Part shown: positions 42,907-50,389 of the stretch, piece by piece | How positions within the stretch are numbered: the first letter of the stretch is position 1 | Layout: each line of letters starts with the position of its first letter | Assembly: GCF_022759505.1 (NCBI RefSeq) | Contig: NZ_CP094289.1 | Coordinates: 2,666,001 to 2,730,000, forward strand | Length of the DNA: 64,000 bases | DNA from: Georgenia sp. TF02-10 | Lineage (GTDB): Bacteria; Actinomycetota; Actinomycetes; Actinomycetales; Actinomycetaceae | Direction of reading: 5' to 3' | Translations under genes and position numbers: made by a program | Notes under the pieces: generated by a model | Told to the model about the DNA's origin: nothing | Databases searched by the model: none | Seen by the model: only the letters and a program-made list of their open reading frames with translations

Positions 42907-43823
42907 CAACGCCCACCCTGACCACCGGGCCCACCGGGCCCACCGGGCCCACCGACCCCGCCGGTGCCGCCGCCCCGGCCCGGCCGCCCGCCCGCCGGCC
43001 CCGCCGCGGACCCATGCGCTGGGTCGTGCTGGTCGCCGTCGGCCTGGCCGCGGCGGTGACCGCCGCGCCCTTCCTGCTCCTGCTGCTCAACGCGTTCAAG
43101 ACGAGCGCCGACTACAGCACCAACGGGCCGCTGGCCTGGCCAACGTCGTTCAGCCTCGACGCGTTCACGAGCTACCTCGAGCGGGTGGACTTCCCCGTCG
43201 CGCTGCTGAACTCGATCGTCATCAGCGTCCTGGTGTCGTTCCTCGGGGTGGCGATCGGGCTGCTCGCGGCGTACGCCATCGGCGTCGGCCGGGTGCGCGG
43301 CAGCACCGGGATCGTCGCGGTCCTCCTGGTGGCGACGATGCTCCCGCACGAGGCGCTCATCTACCCGCTGTTCTACGGCGCCCAGGCGACCGGCACGCTC
43401 AACACGATCTGGTCGGTGGTCATCGTCTTCACCGTGCTGCAGGCCGCCTACGCCACCTACCTGCTCTCCAGCGTGATGGCCACGGTCCCCAAGGAGCTGC
43501 TCGAGGCGGCCGCGCTCGACGGCGCCGGCCGCTGGCAGGTGCTGTGGCGCGTCGTCGCCCCGGTCCTGCGGCCGACCATGGCGGTGCTCGTGGTGTTCTT
43601 CTTCATCTGGACGTGGAACGAGTTCTACATCCCGCTCGTGCTCCTCGCCGATCCCGCCTCGCAGACCGTCCCGATCGCGCTGTCCACCCTGCGCGGCCAG
43701 CACTCGATCGACATCACCGTCCTCAACGCCGGCTCGCTGCTCTCGCTCGTGCCGACCGTGCTGTTCTTCCTCTTCTTCCAGCGCACCCTCAGCCGCGGCG
43801 TGACCGCCGGCGCGATCAAGTGA
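42903..43823 (+). CDS. Sugar ABC transporter permease (MalG-type)
   Basis: A 306-residue permease. The N-terminus has a GPTGPTGPT collagen-like run before helix 1 (WVVLVAVGLAAAVTAAPFLLLLLNAFKTSADY). The EAA loop is PKELLEAAALDGAGRWQVLWRVVAPVLRPTMAV, and WTWNEFYIPLVLLADPASQTVPIAL is typical of MalG/AraQ subunits. ATG 42903 overlaps the previous stop. It ends 50 bp before the DUF2961 gene. Confidence 0.92.
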   Translation: MTTPTLTTGPTGPTGPTDPAGAAAPARPPARRPRRGPMRWVVLVAVGLAAAVTAAPFLLLLLNAFKTSADYSTNGPLAWPTSFSLDAFTSYLERVDFPVALLNSIVISVLVSFLGVAIGLLAAYAIGVGRVRGSTGIVAVLLVATMLPHEALIYPLFYGAQATGTLNTIWSVVIVFTVLQAAYATYLLSSVMATVPKELLEAAALDGAGRWQVLWRVVAPVLRPTMAVLVVFFFIWTWNEFYIPLVLLADPASQTVPIALSTLRGQHSIDITVLNAGSLLSLVPTVLFFLFFQRTLSRGVTAGAIK

Positions 43824-43873
43824 CCCGCGGCCACTCGGCTCGCGATCACCTCACCAACGAAAGGCACCACCTC

Positions 43874-44968
43874 ATGGCAGACCTGTGGAACCGAGCGACC
43901 ACCCGCGGCGTGCAGAGCCGGTCCATCAACGCGGAGAACCCGACCGGTGCCCCGGGCCGGGCGGGGTCGGCCGCCTCCCCGCTCGGCCCGGCCCGCAAGG
44001 GCTCGGCGTTCGTGCCGCTCGGCGCCGGCGAGACGCTGACCCTCGCCGACATCGAGGGCCCGGGCGTGATCCGGCACCTGTGGATCACCGTGCCGGACCG
44101 GACGGAGGCGGGCCCGTTCGTCCTGCGCGACCTCGTGCTGCGGGCCTACTGGGACGGGGCCGAGGCCCCCGCCGTCGAGGTGCCGCTCGGGGACTTCTTC
44201 TGCAACGGCTTCGCCGAGCGGGCGTTGGTGACCTCCGCGCTGGTCGTCGTCGCCCCCACCGGCGGCATGAACGCCTACTTCGCCATGCCCTTCCGCGAGC
44301 GCGCCCGGCTCACCCTGGAGAGCCAGCACCCCGGCCCCCTCCCGCACGTCTTCTACCAGGTCGACTACACGGTCGGGGACGACGTCGGCCCGGACGCGGG
44401 CTACTTCCACGCCCAGTGGCGCCGCTCCAACGGCACGACGGCGCTCGGCGAGGACCACGTCATCCTCGACGGCGTCCGGGGCCGGGGGACGTACCTGGGC
44501 ACCTTCGTCGCGCTCGCCTCGCTGCACCGCTACTGGTGGGGCGAGGGGGAGGTGAAGTTCTTCGTGGACGACGACGACGCCCTGCCGACGCTGTGCTCCA
44601 CCGGGCTGGAGGACTACGCCGGCGGCGCGTGGGCGTTCCAGGACGCGCTGCGGGCCGAGCCCGCGCCGCAGGTGCTGACCTTCAGCGCGCCGTACTGCGG
44701 CTACCCGCAGTACCAGCGCCGGGACACGACCCGGGCGAGCGGGTTCGTCCCCGACGCCCCGCCCATGCACGGCCTGTACCGGTGGCACGTGCCGGACCCG
44801 GTCTACTTCGACGAGCGCCTGCGGGTCACCGTGCAGCAGATCGGCGCGTGGGACCACGGGCTGTTCGAGCGCTCCGACGACGTCTCCACGGTGGCGTACT
44901 GGTACCAGGAGGGACCGGCCGCGCCGTTCCCCGAGCTGCCGCCGGCGGCGCAGCGCGCCCCGCGCTGA
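43874..44968 (+). CDS. DUF2961 / GH172 family glycoside hydrolase-like protein
   Basis: A 364-residue protein of the DUF2961 family, now linked to GH172 enzymes acting on fructofuranose or arabinofuranose (difructose dianhydride and arabinan). Blocks present are LADIEGPGVIRHLWITVPD, LRDLVLRAYWDGAEAPAVEVPLGDFFCNGF, MNAYFAMPFRERARLTLESQ, VKFFVDDDDALPTLCSTGLEDYAGGAWAF and MHGLYRWHVPDPVYFDERLRVTVQQIG. E and D in STGLEDY and DFFCNGF are candidate catalytic residues. No signal peptide, so it acts inside on imported sugar. The ATG at 43874 lacks a strong ribosome-binding site (GAAAGG upstream). Last gene of the transporter operon. Confidence 0.88.
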   Translation: MADLWNRATTRGVQSRSINAENPTGAPGRAGSAASPLGPARKGSAFVPLGAGETLTLADIEGPGVIRHLWITVPDRTEAGPFVLRDLVLRAYWDGAEAPAVEVPLGDFFCNGFAERALVTSALVVVAPTGGMNAYFAMPFRERARLTLESQHPGPLPHVFYQVDYTVGDDVGPDAGYFHAQWRRSNGTTALGEDHVILDGVRGRGTYLGTFVALASLHRYWWGEGEVKFFVDDDDALPTLCSTGLEDYAGGAWAFQDALRAEPAPQVLTFSAPYCGYPQYQRRDTTRASGFVPDAPPMHGLYRWHVPDPVYFDERLRVTVQQIGAWDHGLFERSDDVSTVAYWYQEGPAAPFPELPPAAQRAPR

Positions 44969-44982
44969 CAGCGCCCCGCATG

Positions 44983-45101
44983 GTCGAGCCGGCCGGGCCG
45001 CGCCGCACGGTCGGGCCGGCCGGGCCGCGCCGCACGGTCGGGCCGGCCGGGCCGCGCCGCACGGTCGGGCCGGCCGGGCCGCGCCGCACATCGGGCCGGC
45101 C
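44983..45101. repeat. 27-bp tandem repeat, over 3 copies
   Basis: Three exact 27-bp units (45001-45081; CGCCGCACGGTCGGGCC...) plus partial copies on each side fill most of the 345-bp gap 44969-45313. Extremely GC-rich and foldable, it may act as a transcriptional barrier after the GH172 gene. No ORF with a start signal. Confidence 0.85.
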
Positions 45102-45313
45102 GCCCGCGCCGCACGTCGGGCCGCCTGGCGGGGCCCCGGCCGCGGCCGGGCCCCCGCCGGCCGTTGACCGGGCCCGCCTGCCCGCTCCCCGCCGTCGTGG
45201 ACTGCCTGCGCCGCCCGCAGTGGTGCGGAGCCGACCTGCCCCGCGGGTCTCGTGCGGGGCGGCCCGGTACGCCACACTGGTGCCTTCTCGTCCGCGCGCA
45301 AGGAGGCAGCACG

Positions 45314-45732
45314 ATGGTCACCCGACTCAACCCCTACCTCGCCTTCCGCGACAACGCCCGGCAGGCGATGGAGTTCTACCGGTCCGTCTTCGGCGGCGAC
45401 CTGGACATCAGCACCTTCGGGGAGGCCCAGGCCAGCGAGGACCCGGCCGAGCAGGACAAGATCATGCACGCCCAGGCTCGACGCCCCGAACGGGATGACC
45501 CTGATGGCCTCGGACACCCCGAACAGCATGGACCTCACGCCCGGGAACACCTACTCCATCTCCTCTCGGGCGAGGACGAGGCGGAGCCTCCGGGGGTACT
45601 GGGACAAGCTCGCCGACGGCGGCACTGTCGTCCTGCCGCTGGAGAAGGCCCCGTGGGGCGACACCTTCGGCATGTGCACCGACCGGTTCGGCGTGAGCCT
45701 GGATGGTCAACATCGCCGGCCAGCCGGGGTAG
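45314..45732 (+). pseudogene. VOC-family (PhnB-like) protein, frameshifted as given
   Basis: ATG 45314, with AAGGAGG upstream, opens MVTRLNPYLAFRDNARQAMEFYRSVFGGDLDISTFGEAQ, a clear glyoxalase/PhnB-like VOC domain. The frame breaks at 45474, near 45565, at 45585 and at 45696. Rejoining gives DAPNGMTLMASDTPNSMDLTPGNTYSIS...GYWDKLADGGTVVLPLEKAPWGDTFGMCTDRFGVSWMVNIAGQPG, the full C-terminus. Three breaks sit exactly where AGCT would be expected (seen as AGGCT or AGCCT); the fourth looks like CCC read as CC. The gene may well be intact in the cell. Confidence 0.8.
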
Positions 45733-45964
45733 CCGCCGCAGTGCCCGCGAGCAGGCTTCCGCCGGGACGACGGCGGACGCGCCACGGAGCACCCGTACGC
45801 CACTAACCCAGGCGCGGTCAACGGCCGCCTCCTGGCGACACCGTGCGCCATCCCCAGGGCAGCGGTGCCGCGCTCCCGTTGTGCACAGTCGCGCCGCAAG
45901 CGGCAGGGCTCGGGGACGATGGCGCGGTGGTACCAAGTTCCCCGGGCTGGCTACAGCGCTGGCG

Positions 45965-46249
45965 ATGCTCGCCCCGGGAGTGACGGCTGTCATCGCTGGC
46001 GTTGCCGTGCTGGTCGCGTGGTGGACGCTCGCCCAGCGACGGCAGGCTGATGCGCGCGCCCACTGGTGGGACCGCACCCAGTGGGCGATCGACCAGGCGC
46101 TCGACCCTCGAGAGGAGGTCTACCGGGTTGGGCTTGCGGTCATGGAGGTCCGGGCACGGCGCCGGTTGATGCGGGCCGAGGAGTACCAGGCGGTGGCAGC
46201 GGTGTGGGAGCAGGCTCGTCGGCACAGGCGGCGTCAGCGCCAGTCCTGA
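45965..46249 (+). CDS. Hypothetical small membrane protein
   Basis: A 94-residue protein: one N-terminal helix (MLAPGVTAVIAGVAVLVAWWTLAQRRQADARAHWWDR), then a charged cytoplasmic helix (EEVYRVGLAVMEVRARRRLMRAEEYQAVAAVWEQARRHRRRQRQS). This layout is common for small actinobacterial membrane proteins of unknown role. No good ribosome-binding site precedes ATG 45965; the frame is open upstream, and the real start could be earlier if this region has indels. The 230 bp before it hold nothing recognisable. Confidence 0.5.
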   Translation: MLAPGVTAVIAGVAVLVAWWTLAQRRQADARAHWWDRTQWAIDQALDPREEVYRVGLAVMEVRARRRLMRAEEYQAVAAVWEQARRHRRRQRQS

Positions 46250-46300
46250 TCTGCGGGACGAGGTGGCATACGATGTCGACCGGGACGGAGGTGAGCAACG

Positions 46301-46489
46301 ATGACAGCGCCAGCCCCCGACGACGATGCCCTCCGCGGCACGGTGGCCGACCGGATCCGGGCGTCCGACTCCAAGATCATCAAGGTCACCCCACGAGAGG
46401 TCGCCGCCGCGAAGGTGCGGGTGACCGCGGACCGGACGATGGGCTACCCGACGCCGGAGTGGATCGTCCGACTCGCCAACGCCGAGTAG
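46301..46489 (+). CDS. Small hypothetical protein (62 aa)
   Basis: ATG 46301 has a strong GGAGGTG seven to ten bases upstream. The product MTAPAPDDDALRGTVADRI... ends VTADRTMGYPTPEWIVRLANAE and has balanced composition and actinomycete codon bias. No known family. A decayed copy of its 3' half lies at 48827-48900, so this gene belonged to a locally duplicated unit. Confidence 0.6.
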   Translation: MTAPAPDDDALRGTVADRIRASDSKIIKVTPREVAAAKVRVTADRTMGYPTPEWIVRLANAE

Positions 46490-46590
46490 GTCCCCAACGT
46501 CAGGCAGACGCTGGGCGTGACCGGCCCCGGACACGTGGCGGAGCCTGGCTGGTGCCCTGCGGTGCCCAGTCTTCGACAGGCTGACCGGGG

Positions 46591-46633
46591 CCGTAGGTAT
46601 GGGGCGAGTCAAACGCCCGCCCCATACCTACGG
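46591..46633. terminator. 16-bp stem-loop at the end of the winged-helix gene
   Basis: Perfect arms CCGTAGGTATGGGGCG (46591-46606) and its complement (46618-46633) with an 11-base loop. On the minus strand the first arm is made by the last codons of the winged-helix gene, with its TGA in the loop. No U tract. Strong enough for termination in either direction. Confidence 0.7.
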
Positions 46634-46872
46634 AGTTCATCGAGCAATTCTCGGAACACCTTACGGCCCTCGTCGGTGGCTTGGACGACCGTTTGAGAGT
46701 ATCGCCCGTTGCGTTCTTTTCGCACGCGCACCCACCCCGCGTCGTCCAGATTCCCCACAGTCCGGGAGATCTCGGGAACGGTCAGGTCCGTGTATTGCTG
46801 GATCGAGGGATAGTCGGACTCCTCGACTTGATACAGGAATCCGAGAACCTTGAACCTAGGCGGCGAGAACAA
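46609..46872 (-). CDS. Winged-helix transcriptional regulator (HTH_34/MarR-like)
   Basis: An 87-residue DNA-binding protein: PPRFKVLGFLYQVEESDYPSIQQYTDLTVPEISRTVGNLDDAGWVRVRKERNGRYSQTVVQATDEGRKVFRELLDELRR. Helices at about residues 24-45 form the recognition motif and the wing is KERNGRYSQTVV. As given, it can only start at TTG 46872. A GTG at 46895 overlapping the stop of the upstream membrane gene would be the natural start but is one base out of frame, so a one-base error near 46875 is likely. It probably regulates the coupled membrane-protein gene. Confidence 0.75.
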   Translation of the reverse strand: MFSPPRFKVLGFLYQVEESDYPSIQQYTDLTVPEISRTVGNLDDAGWVRVRKERNGRYSQTVVQATDEGRKVFRELLDELRRYGAGV

Positions 46873-46891
46873 GCCCGCATCACTTCGTTGC

Positions 46892-47056
46892 TCACCGCGG
46901 TCTCCGAAACATCAGCAGGACCAGCACGCCGAACAGGACCACCGGGCCGACCGGAATTGCGTAGACGACAGCATCGGGCTGAGGAGAGTGCCGGTAGAGA
47001 TTCCAGGCGGTAACGAACGTCACCACAGAAACAGCAACGGCCACGTGTCGCGTATA
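46892..47056 (-). pseudogene. 3' fragment of IS-disrupted membrane protein gene
   Basis: Reads TRHVAVAVSVVTFVTAWNLYRHSPQPDAVVYAIPVGPVVLFGVLVLLMFRRPR then TGA. Two transmembrane helices are evident. Removing the IS630 copy and one TA joins it in frame to the 5' part at 48190-48420 (RIAPY-TRHVAV). Its stop is followed by the winged-helix gene on the same strand. Confidence 0.75.
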
Positions 47057-48187
47057 CTAAGGAGAACGTAAGTAAGTCGACTCCGGTCCGTTATGCGGTG
47101 ATGTAGCGGAGATCTGGATCGGCGAAGAACCCGCGTACCAGGTGCGGTAGTTTCTGGAGGCGGTGGAGCGCGGCGATGACGTTGCTCTTGAACTCCTCGG
47201 CGGTGCGTGGGGCGGTGCGCCGACGCGGTCGTGCTTGACGTTCTTCCAGACCCACTCGTCGGGGTTGAGCCTGTGGTGAGTAGGCGGGCAGGATGAACAC
47301 CTTCAGCCGGCCGTCGGTGGAGGCGATGAACTCCTTGACCTTCTTGGCCTTGTGGGTGGAGTGACCGTCGACGACCAGGTACACCCCGCCGCCGCCGTCG
47401 CGGCCGGTGTCGGCGAGCGCTTCTTGCAGAAGGCGATGAACTGGTCGGCGGTGAAGGAGCCGGTGTAGGTGGCGAACCGCGCCTTTCCGGCGGGGGTGAG
47501 CGCGGAGATCATGTTCAGGGAGTGCCGGGCCCCGGTGGCCTTGACCACCGGGGTGCGCCCGACCGGGGCCCAGGTGGTCCCGGCGTGGTAGTCCGAGCGG
47601 ATGCCGGCCTCGTCCGCGAAGTACACCGTCGCGCCCTCGGCCTTGGCCGCCGCCCGGATCGCGGGGAACTCCTCCGCCTTCCACCGCTCCACCGCCTCGG
47701 GGTCGGCCTGCCAGGCCCGCCACAGCGGGCGCTGGGGCGACAGGCCGAGCCTTCCTGAGCAACCGGCCCACGGACACCTCCGACAGGTGCACCCCGAACT
47801 CGCGCCGGATCACCTCACGCACCATCGCCCGGGTCCACAGGCTCGAAGCCGAACTGGGCTGGCGCGGGTTGGTCCCGACGATCAGTGTGTAAAGCCGGCG
47901 CAGGCGGCTTCCGTCCGGCCTTTGGTGGCCGACCCGGGACCGGTTTGGCCTTCAACGCATCCCGGCCACCCTCACGCGCTCTGGCCAACCACCCGTACAC
48001 CGTTTTCGCGTGCATCCCCAGCATCTTCGCGACATCTTCCGGGTGGGCCCCGGCCTCTACCGCGTCCACCGCGCGGAACCGCATCTGCTCCAAGGTGGCG
48101 TGGTCCGCCTTCCGGCCGTCGTTGTCGCGCATAGAACCATTATGGCAGAAAAGGCCGCCGGAGTCGACCTACTTACGACCGCCTTAG
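47057..48187 (-). mobile_element. IS630-family insertion sequence, second copy (1,131 bp)
   Basis: Same terminal repeats as the copy at 19170-20299 and flanked by TA (47055-47056 and 48188-48189). Alignment shows changes at all ten AGCT tetramers of copy 1, and only two others: a CCC to CC deletion and one T to C. Insertion split a small membrane-protein gene. If the AGCT changes are base-calling errors, this copy is identical to copy 1 except perhaps for one base. Confidence 0.95.
47091..48132 (-). pseudogene. IS630 transposase, frameshifted as given
   Basis: Corresponds to the 346-residue transposase at 19204-20244 but is broken into three frames by single-base gains and losses at AGCT sites, plus one CCC to CC loss (near 47220, 47270, 47418, 47750, 47840, 47856 and 47920). 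The DDE residues are still encoded in pieces (ADEAGIRSD, VVDGHSTH, DEWVWKNVKHD). It is non-functional if the sequence is right, intact if the changes are artefacts. Confidence 0.85.
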
Positions 48188-48420
48188 TACGGAGCGATCC
48201 GCGGCTCGTTGCGGCGCCCCAGACGAGAGGCATAGAATCCAACGACGCCCAGCGCCGCGAACCCTGACAGCAGCAGGCCTCCGGCGTTGCCGATCCCTGC
48301 GCCAATGCCGCCAATGTACGCGGTCATCGGCACACCGATCAGCATCGTGATATCCCACGCCGTCAGCCGACGCTTCGGAGCCTTCGGCAACTCAGCGCGC
48401 CAGCTCATGTCCGTGCCCAT
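48184..48420 (-). pseudogene. 5' fragment of IS-disrupted membrane protein gene
   Basis: ATG 48420, with GGAGGTG upstream, gives MGTDMSWRAELPKAP...RRLTAWDITMLIGVPMTAYIGGIGAGIGNAGGLLLSGFAALGVVGFYASRLGRRNEPRIAPY and stops at a TAA made by the IS end. Two helices are present. With the fragment at 46892-47056 the intact gene would encode about 131 residues and four helices. Family not recognised. It was coupled to the winged-helix regulator. Confidence 0.75.
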
Positions 48421-48624
48421 GCTCACACCTCCGAAACCAATCCGATCGTAGGCAACTACTTGCACACTCGCAACCCTACTCCGGCTGAGTGGTGCACACC
48501 GGAGCCGGCGCGGCCGTCGGGAGCTGCATCGTGGCGACGGCGAGGGAGCCATCCGCGTAGGTCGAGAGAGTCCGTCGCTCACCCGCGATCGTCGACTCGG
48601 CAGTGCTGACCGGCTCTTCGACCG

Positions 48625-48825
48625 ATGGCCACGGGTGCCTGCGCTGCCGCACCGCTCGTTGTTGCCCCAGCCGACATCAAGGGGCCAGTCGTGGAAGATG
48701 CCCCGGTCACGGACCCCGCCTACGCGGGCGCAGCGCTGATCCTGGTCGCGACCGTACTGGTCGCCCTCGGACTCAGCCTGATCGCCCGTCGGCCCCGGAT
48801 CAGCCCTCCGAAGCAGCGCAGGTGA
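48625..48825 (+). CDS. Small hypothetical membrane protein (66 aa)
   Basis: MATGACAAAPLVVAPADIKGP...DPAYAGAALILVATVLVALGLSLIARRPRISPPKQRR: one clear transmembrane helix with a positive C-terminal flank. No strong ribosome-binding site before ATG 48625. An antisense open frame at 48476-48652 overlaps its start by 28 bp. It is immediately followed by the decayed gene copy at 48827. Confidence 0.4.
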   Translation: MATGACAAAPLVVAPADIKGPVVEDAPVTDPAYAGAALILVATVLVALGLSLIARRPRISPPKQRR

Positions 48826-48826
48826 C

Positions 48827-48900
48827 TGCCGACCGGACGATGGGCTACCCGAGCCGGAGCGGGTCGTCGGCTCGGCGACGCCACGTAGGTGCTGGGCGTG
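48827..48900 (+). other. Degenerate copy of the 3' half of the 46301-46489 gene
   Basis: GTGACTGCCGACCGGACGAT matches the VTADRTMGYP-coding stretch of the 46301 gene closely, continues with indels through GAGCGGGTCGTC, and shares GCTGGGCGTG after the stop. It is not translatable as the same protein. Evidence of an old duplication around the IS630 site. Confidence 0.55.
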
Positions 48901-49004
48901 CTCGCAGCGGACAGATGCTGGGCGCCCGCCGGGAACCACCGCCGGCCCCCTTGCCACCGGCCCCGCCGGTTGAGACGGTAGGTGCCGAGCCCGGACCCGG
49001 GCTC

Positions 49005-49045
49005 CCGGACGAGGGGTGCCGTACCCGGAGCGCGACAAGACGGCC
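49005..49045 (+). promoter_or_regulatory. Guanidine-III riboswitch
   Basis: CCGGACGAGG...GCCGTACCCGG...ACAAGACGGC matches the compact guanidine-III (mini class) aptamer almost base for base. P1 pairs CCGG (49005-49008) with CCGG (49025-49028). The pseudoknot pairs GCCGT (49018-49022) with ACGGC (49040-49044). The conserved ACAAGACGG is at 49035-49043. It ends 5 bases before the GGAGG of the SMR gene, so guanidine binding likely controls translation start. Identified from the remembered consensus, without a covariance search. Confidence 0.85.
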
Positions 49046-49059
49046 CGGTGGAGGCTGTC

Positions 49060-49374
49060 ATGTCCTGGCTCGTGCTCGTGCTCTCCGGCGTCCTCGAGGC
49101 GGTCTGGGCGACCGCGCTGAGCAGGTCCGAGGGTTTCACCCGGCTCGGCCCCTCGGTGCTGTTCCTCGTGGCGCTGGCGCTGTCCATGTCCGGCCTGGCC
49201 TTCGCCATGCGCGAGCTGCCGGTCGGCACGTCCTACGCCGTATGGGTCGGGATCGGCGCCGTGCTCACCATGACCTACGCGATGGTCACCGGTGCGGAGT
49301 CCCTCTCGGCGCTGAAGCTGATCTGCGTCGCCGCGATCGTGGGTGGCGTCGTCGGCCTGAAGGTCCTGCCCTGA
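49060..49374 (+). CDS. sugE: SMR-family guanidinium exporter (Gdx/SugE-like)
   Basis: A 104-residue four-helix small multidrug resistance protein. MSWLVLVLSGVLEAVWATALSRSEGF carries the essential Glu (E13 by count from Met) in helix 1. YAVWVGIGAVLTMTYAMVTGAE and LKLICVAAIVGGVVGLKVL complete the fold. ATG 49060 follows GGAGG by five bases. The guanidine-III riboswitch directly upstream identifies the likely substrate as guanidinium, exported in exchange for protons. It is single and not paired with a second SMR gene, so it should work as a homodimer with dual topology. Confidence 0.92.
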   Translation: MSWLVLVLSGVLEAVWATALSRSEGFTRLGPSVLFLVALALSMSGLAFAMRELPVGTSYAVWVGIGAVLTMTYAMVTGAESLSALKLICVAAIVGGVVGLKVLP

Positions 49375-49389
49375 CCGGGCACCGCCCGG
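49375..49389 (+). terminator. Short GC stem-loop after the SMR gene
   Basis: CCGGGC-ACC-GCCCGG directly after the TGA. A 6-bp all-GC stem with a 3-base loop and no U tract. A plausible weak terminator. Confidence 0.4.
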
Positions 49390-49424
49390 CCGGCTGACGA
49401 CGGCGGTCGGCCCGTCCCGCTGAC

Positions 49425-49570
49425 GGTTCATGCCGACTTCGCCACTCCTCGCCGAGTTCGCCGGTTCATGCCGAGTTCGCTAGCTCAACCTGTCGAACTC
49501 AGCACGTACCAGCGAACTCAAGCAACCGGGGTGCACCGAACTCGCCGGTTCATGCCGACTTCGCCGGTTC
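49425..49570. repeat. Dispersed GGTTCATGCCGA(C/G)TTCGC repeats
   Basis: The 18-bp motif occurs at 49425, 49463 and 49547, with inverted CGAACTC halves between them (49494, 49513 and 49537). It fills the 411-bp gap 49375-49785. Arrangement suggests either a transposon-end relic or protein-binding array. No coding signal. Confidence 0.6.
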
Positions 49571-49785
49571 GAGCGTCGGCGGCGAGGTGCAGGGCGGCCG
49601 AGCGTCGTCGGCGAGGTGCAAGGAGGATGAGCGCGCCCGACGGCGACGGACAGCTGGCACCGACGGTGGCGCGCGCCGTCCCCACGCCGTGCTGGGGATG
49701 CGGCGGCGGCCGGGACCGGCGAGGCTGGAGGCCCAACGCCCGCGGGGCGAGGAGGGTGCGCCCCCGGAGAGGAAGGAGCACCACG

Positions 49786-50202
49786 ATGCCCAAGACGAAC
49801 AAGGACGGGTCGCCGAAGCAGAGCGAGCTGCCGAGCACCCTGAAGAGGTCCGACCCCAAGGCGCAGCGGACCTTCGCCAAGACCCACGACTCCGCCGAGG
49901 AGACCTACGGCGAGGGCGAGCGGGCCAACCGCACCGCGTACGCCGCGCTGAAGCACTCCTACGAGAAGGTCGGCGACCACTGGGAGGCCAAGGACGAGAA
50001 GGGCCCGTCGGACACCAAGGCCGAGGGTGGTCGGGGCTCGCGGGGCGAGACCGCCGGCGGGGTGGACGCCAACGCCTCCAAGGAGCACCTCTACGACCTC
50101 GCCAAGCGGCTGGACGTCCCGGGCCGGTCCTCGATGAGCAAGGACGAGCTGGTCGAGGCGATCCAGAAGGCCAACGACAAGGAGACGCGGCAGTCCCGGT
50201 AG
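49786..50202 (+). CDS. ChaB-family protein with Rho-N/SAP-like C-terminus
   Basis: A 138-residue basic/acidic soluble protein. The ChaB domain is ELPSTLKRSDPKAQRTFAKTHDSAEETYGEGERANRTAYAALKHSYEKVGDHWEAK (about residues 13-68). A Gly/Glu linker and a C-terminal SAP/Rho-N-like helix pair follow (SKEHLYDLAKRLDVPGRSSMSKDELVEAIQKAN). ATG 49786 follows GGAAGGAG. ChaB homologues are linked to cation transport regulation or stress, but the function is uncertain. No neighbour in the same transcript. Confidence 0.85.
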   Translation: MPKTNKDGSPKQSELPSTLKRSDPKAQRTFAKTHDSAEETYGEGERANRTAYAALKHSYEKVGDHWEAKDEKGPSDTKAEGGRGSRGETAGGVDANASKEHLYDLAKRLDVPGRSSMSKDELVEAIQKANDKETRQSR

Positions 50203-50280
50203 GCCGTACCCCTTGGCAGGACGCCCCCGCCCGGTAGGCCGTACCCCTGGCAGGACGCCCTCGCCCGGTAGGCCGTCGCA
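50195..50280. repeat. 34-35-bp tandem repeat, 2.5 copies
   Basis: CCCGGTAGGCCGTACCCC units start at 50195, 50230 and 50264. The first covers the ChaB stop codon. It lies between convergent genes. Confidence 0.75.
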
Positions 50281-50389
50281 TCCGCAGGCGGCACCCGCGC
50301 GGCAGGCCATCCCGGCCACCGCCGCGGTGCTGGACCGGTGCCGCGCTCCTGCGCGGCCGCCGTCGTAAACGTGGCCCGGAAAGCCTCCG

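Noticed and set aside
48476-48652. Minus-strand 58-codon frame (VRQRRHPWPSVEEPVST...VCTTQPE)
   Set aside because: No ribosome-binding site, no family, and it overlaps the start of a more convincing small membrane protein. Possible, but not supported enough to list.
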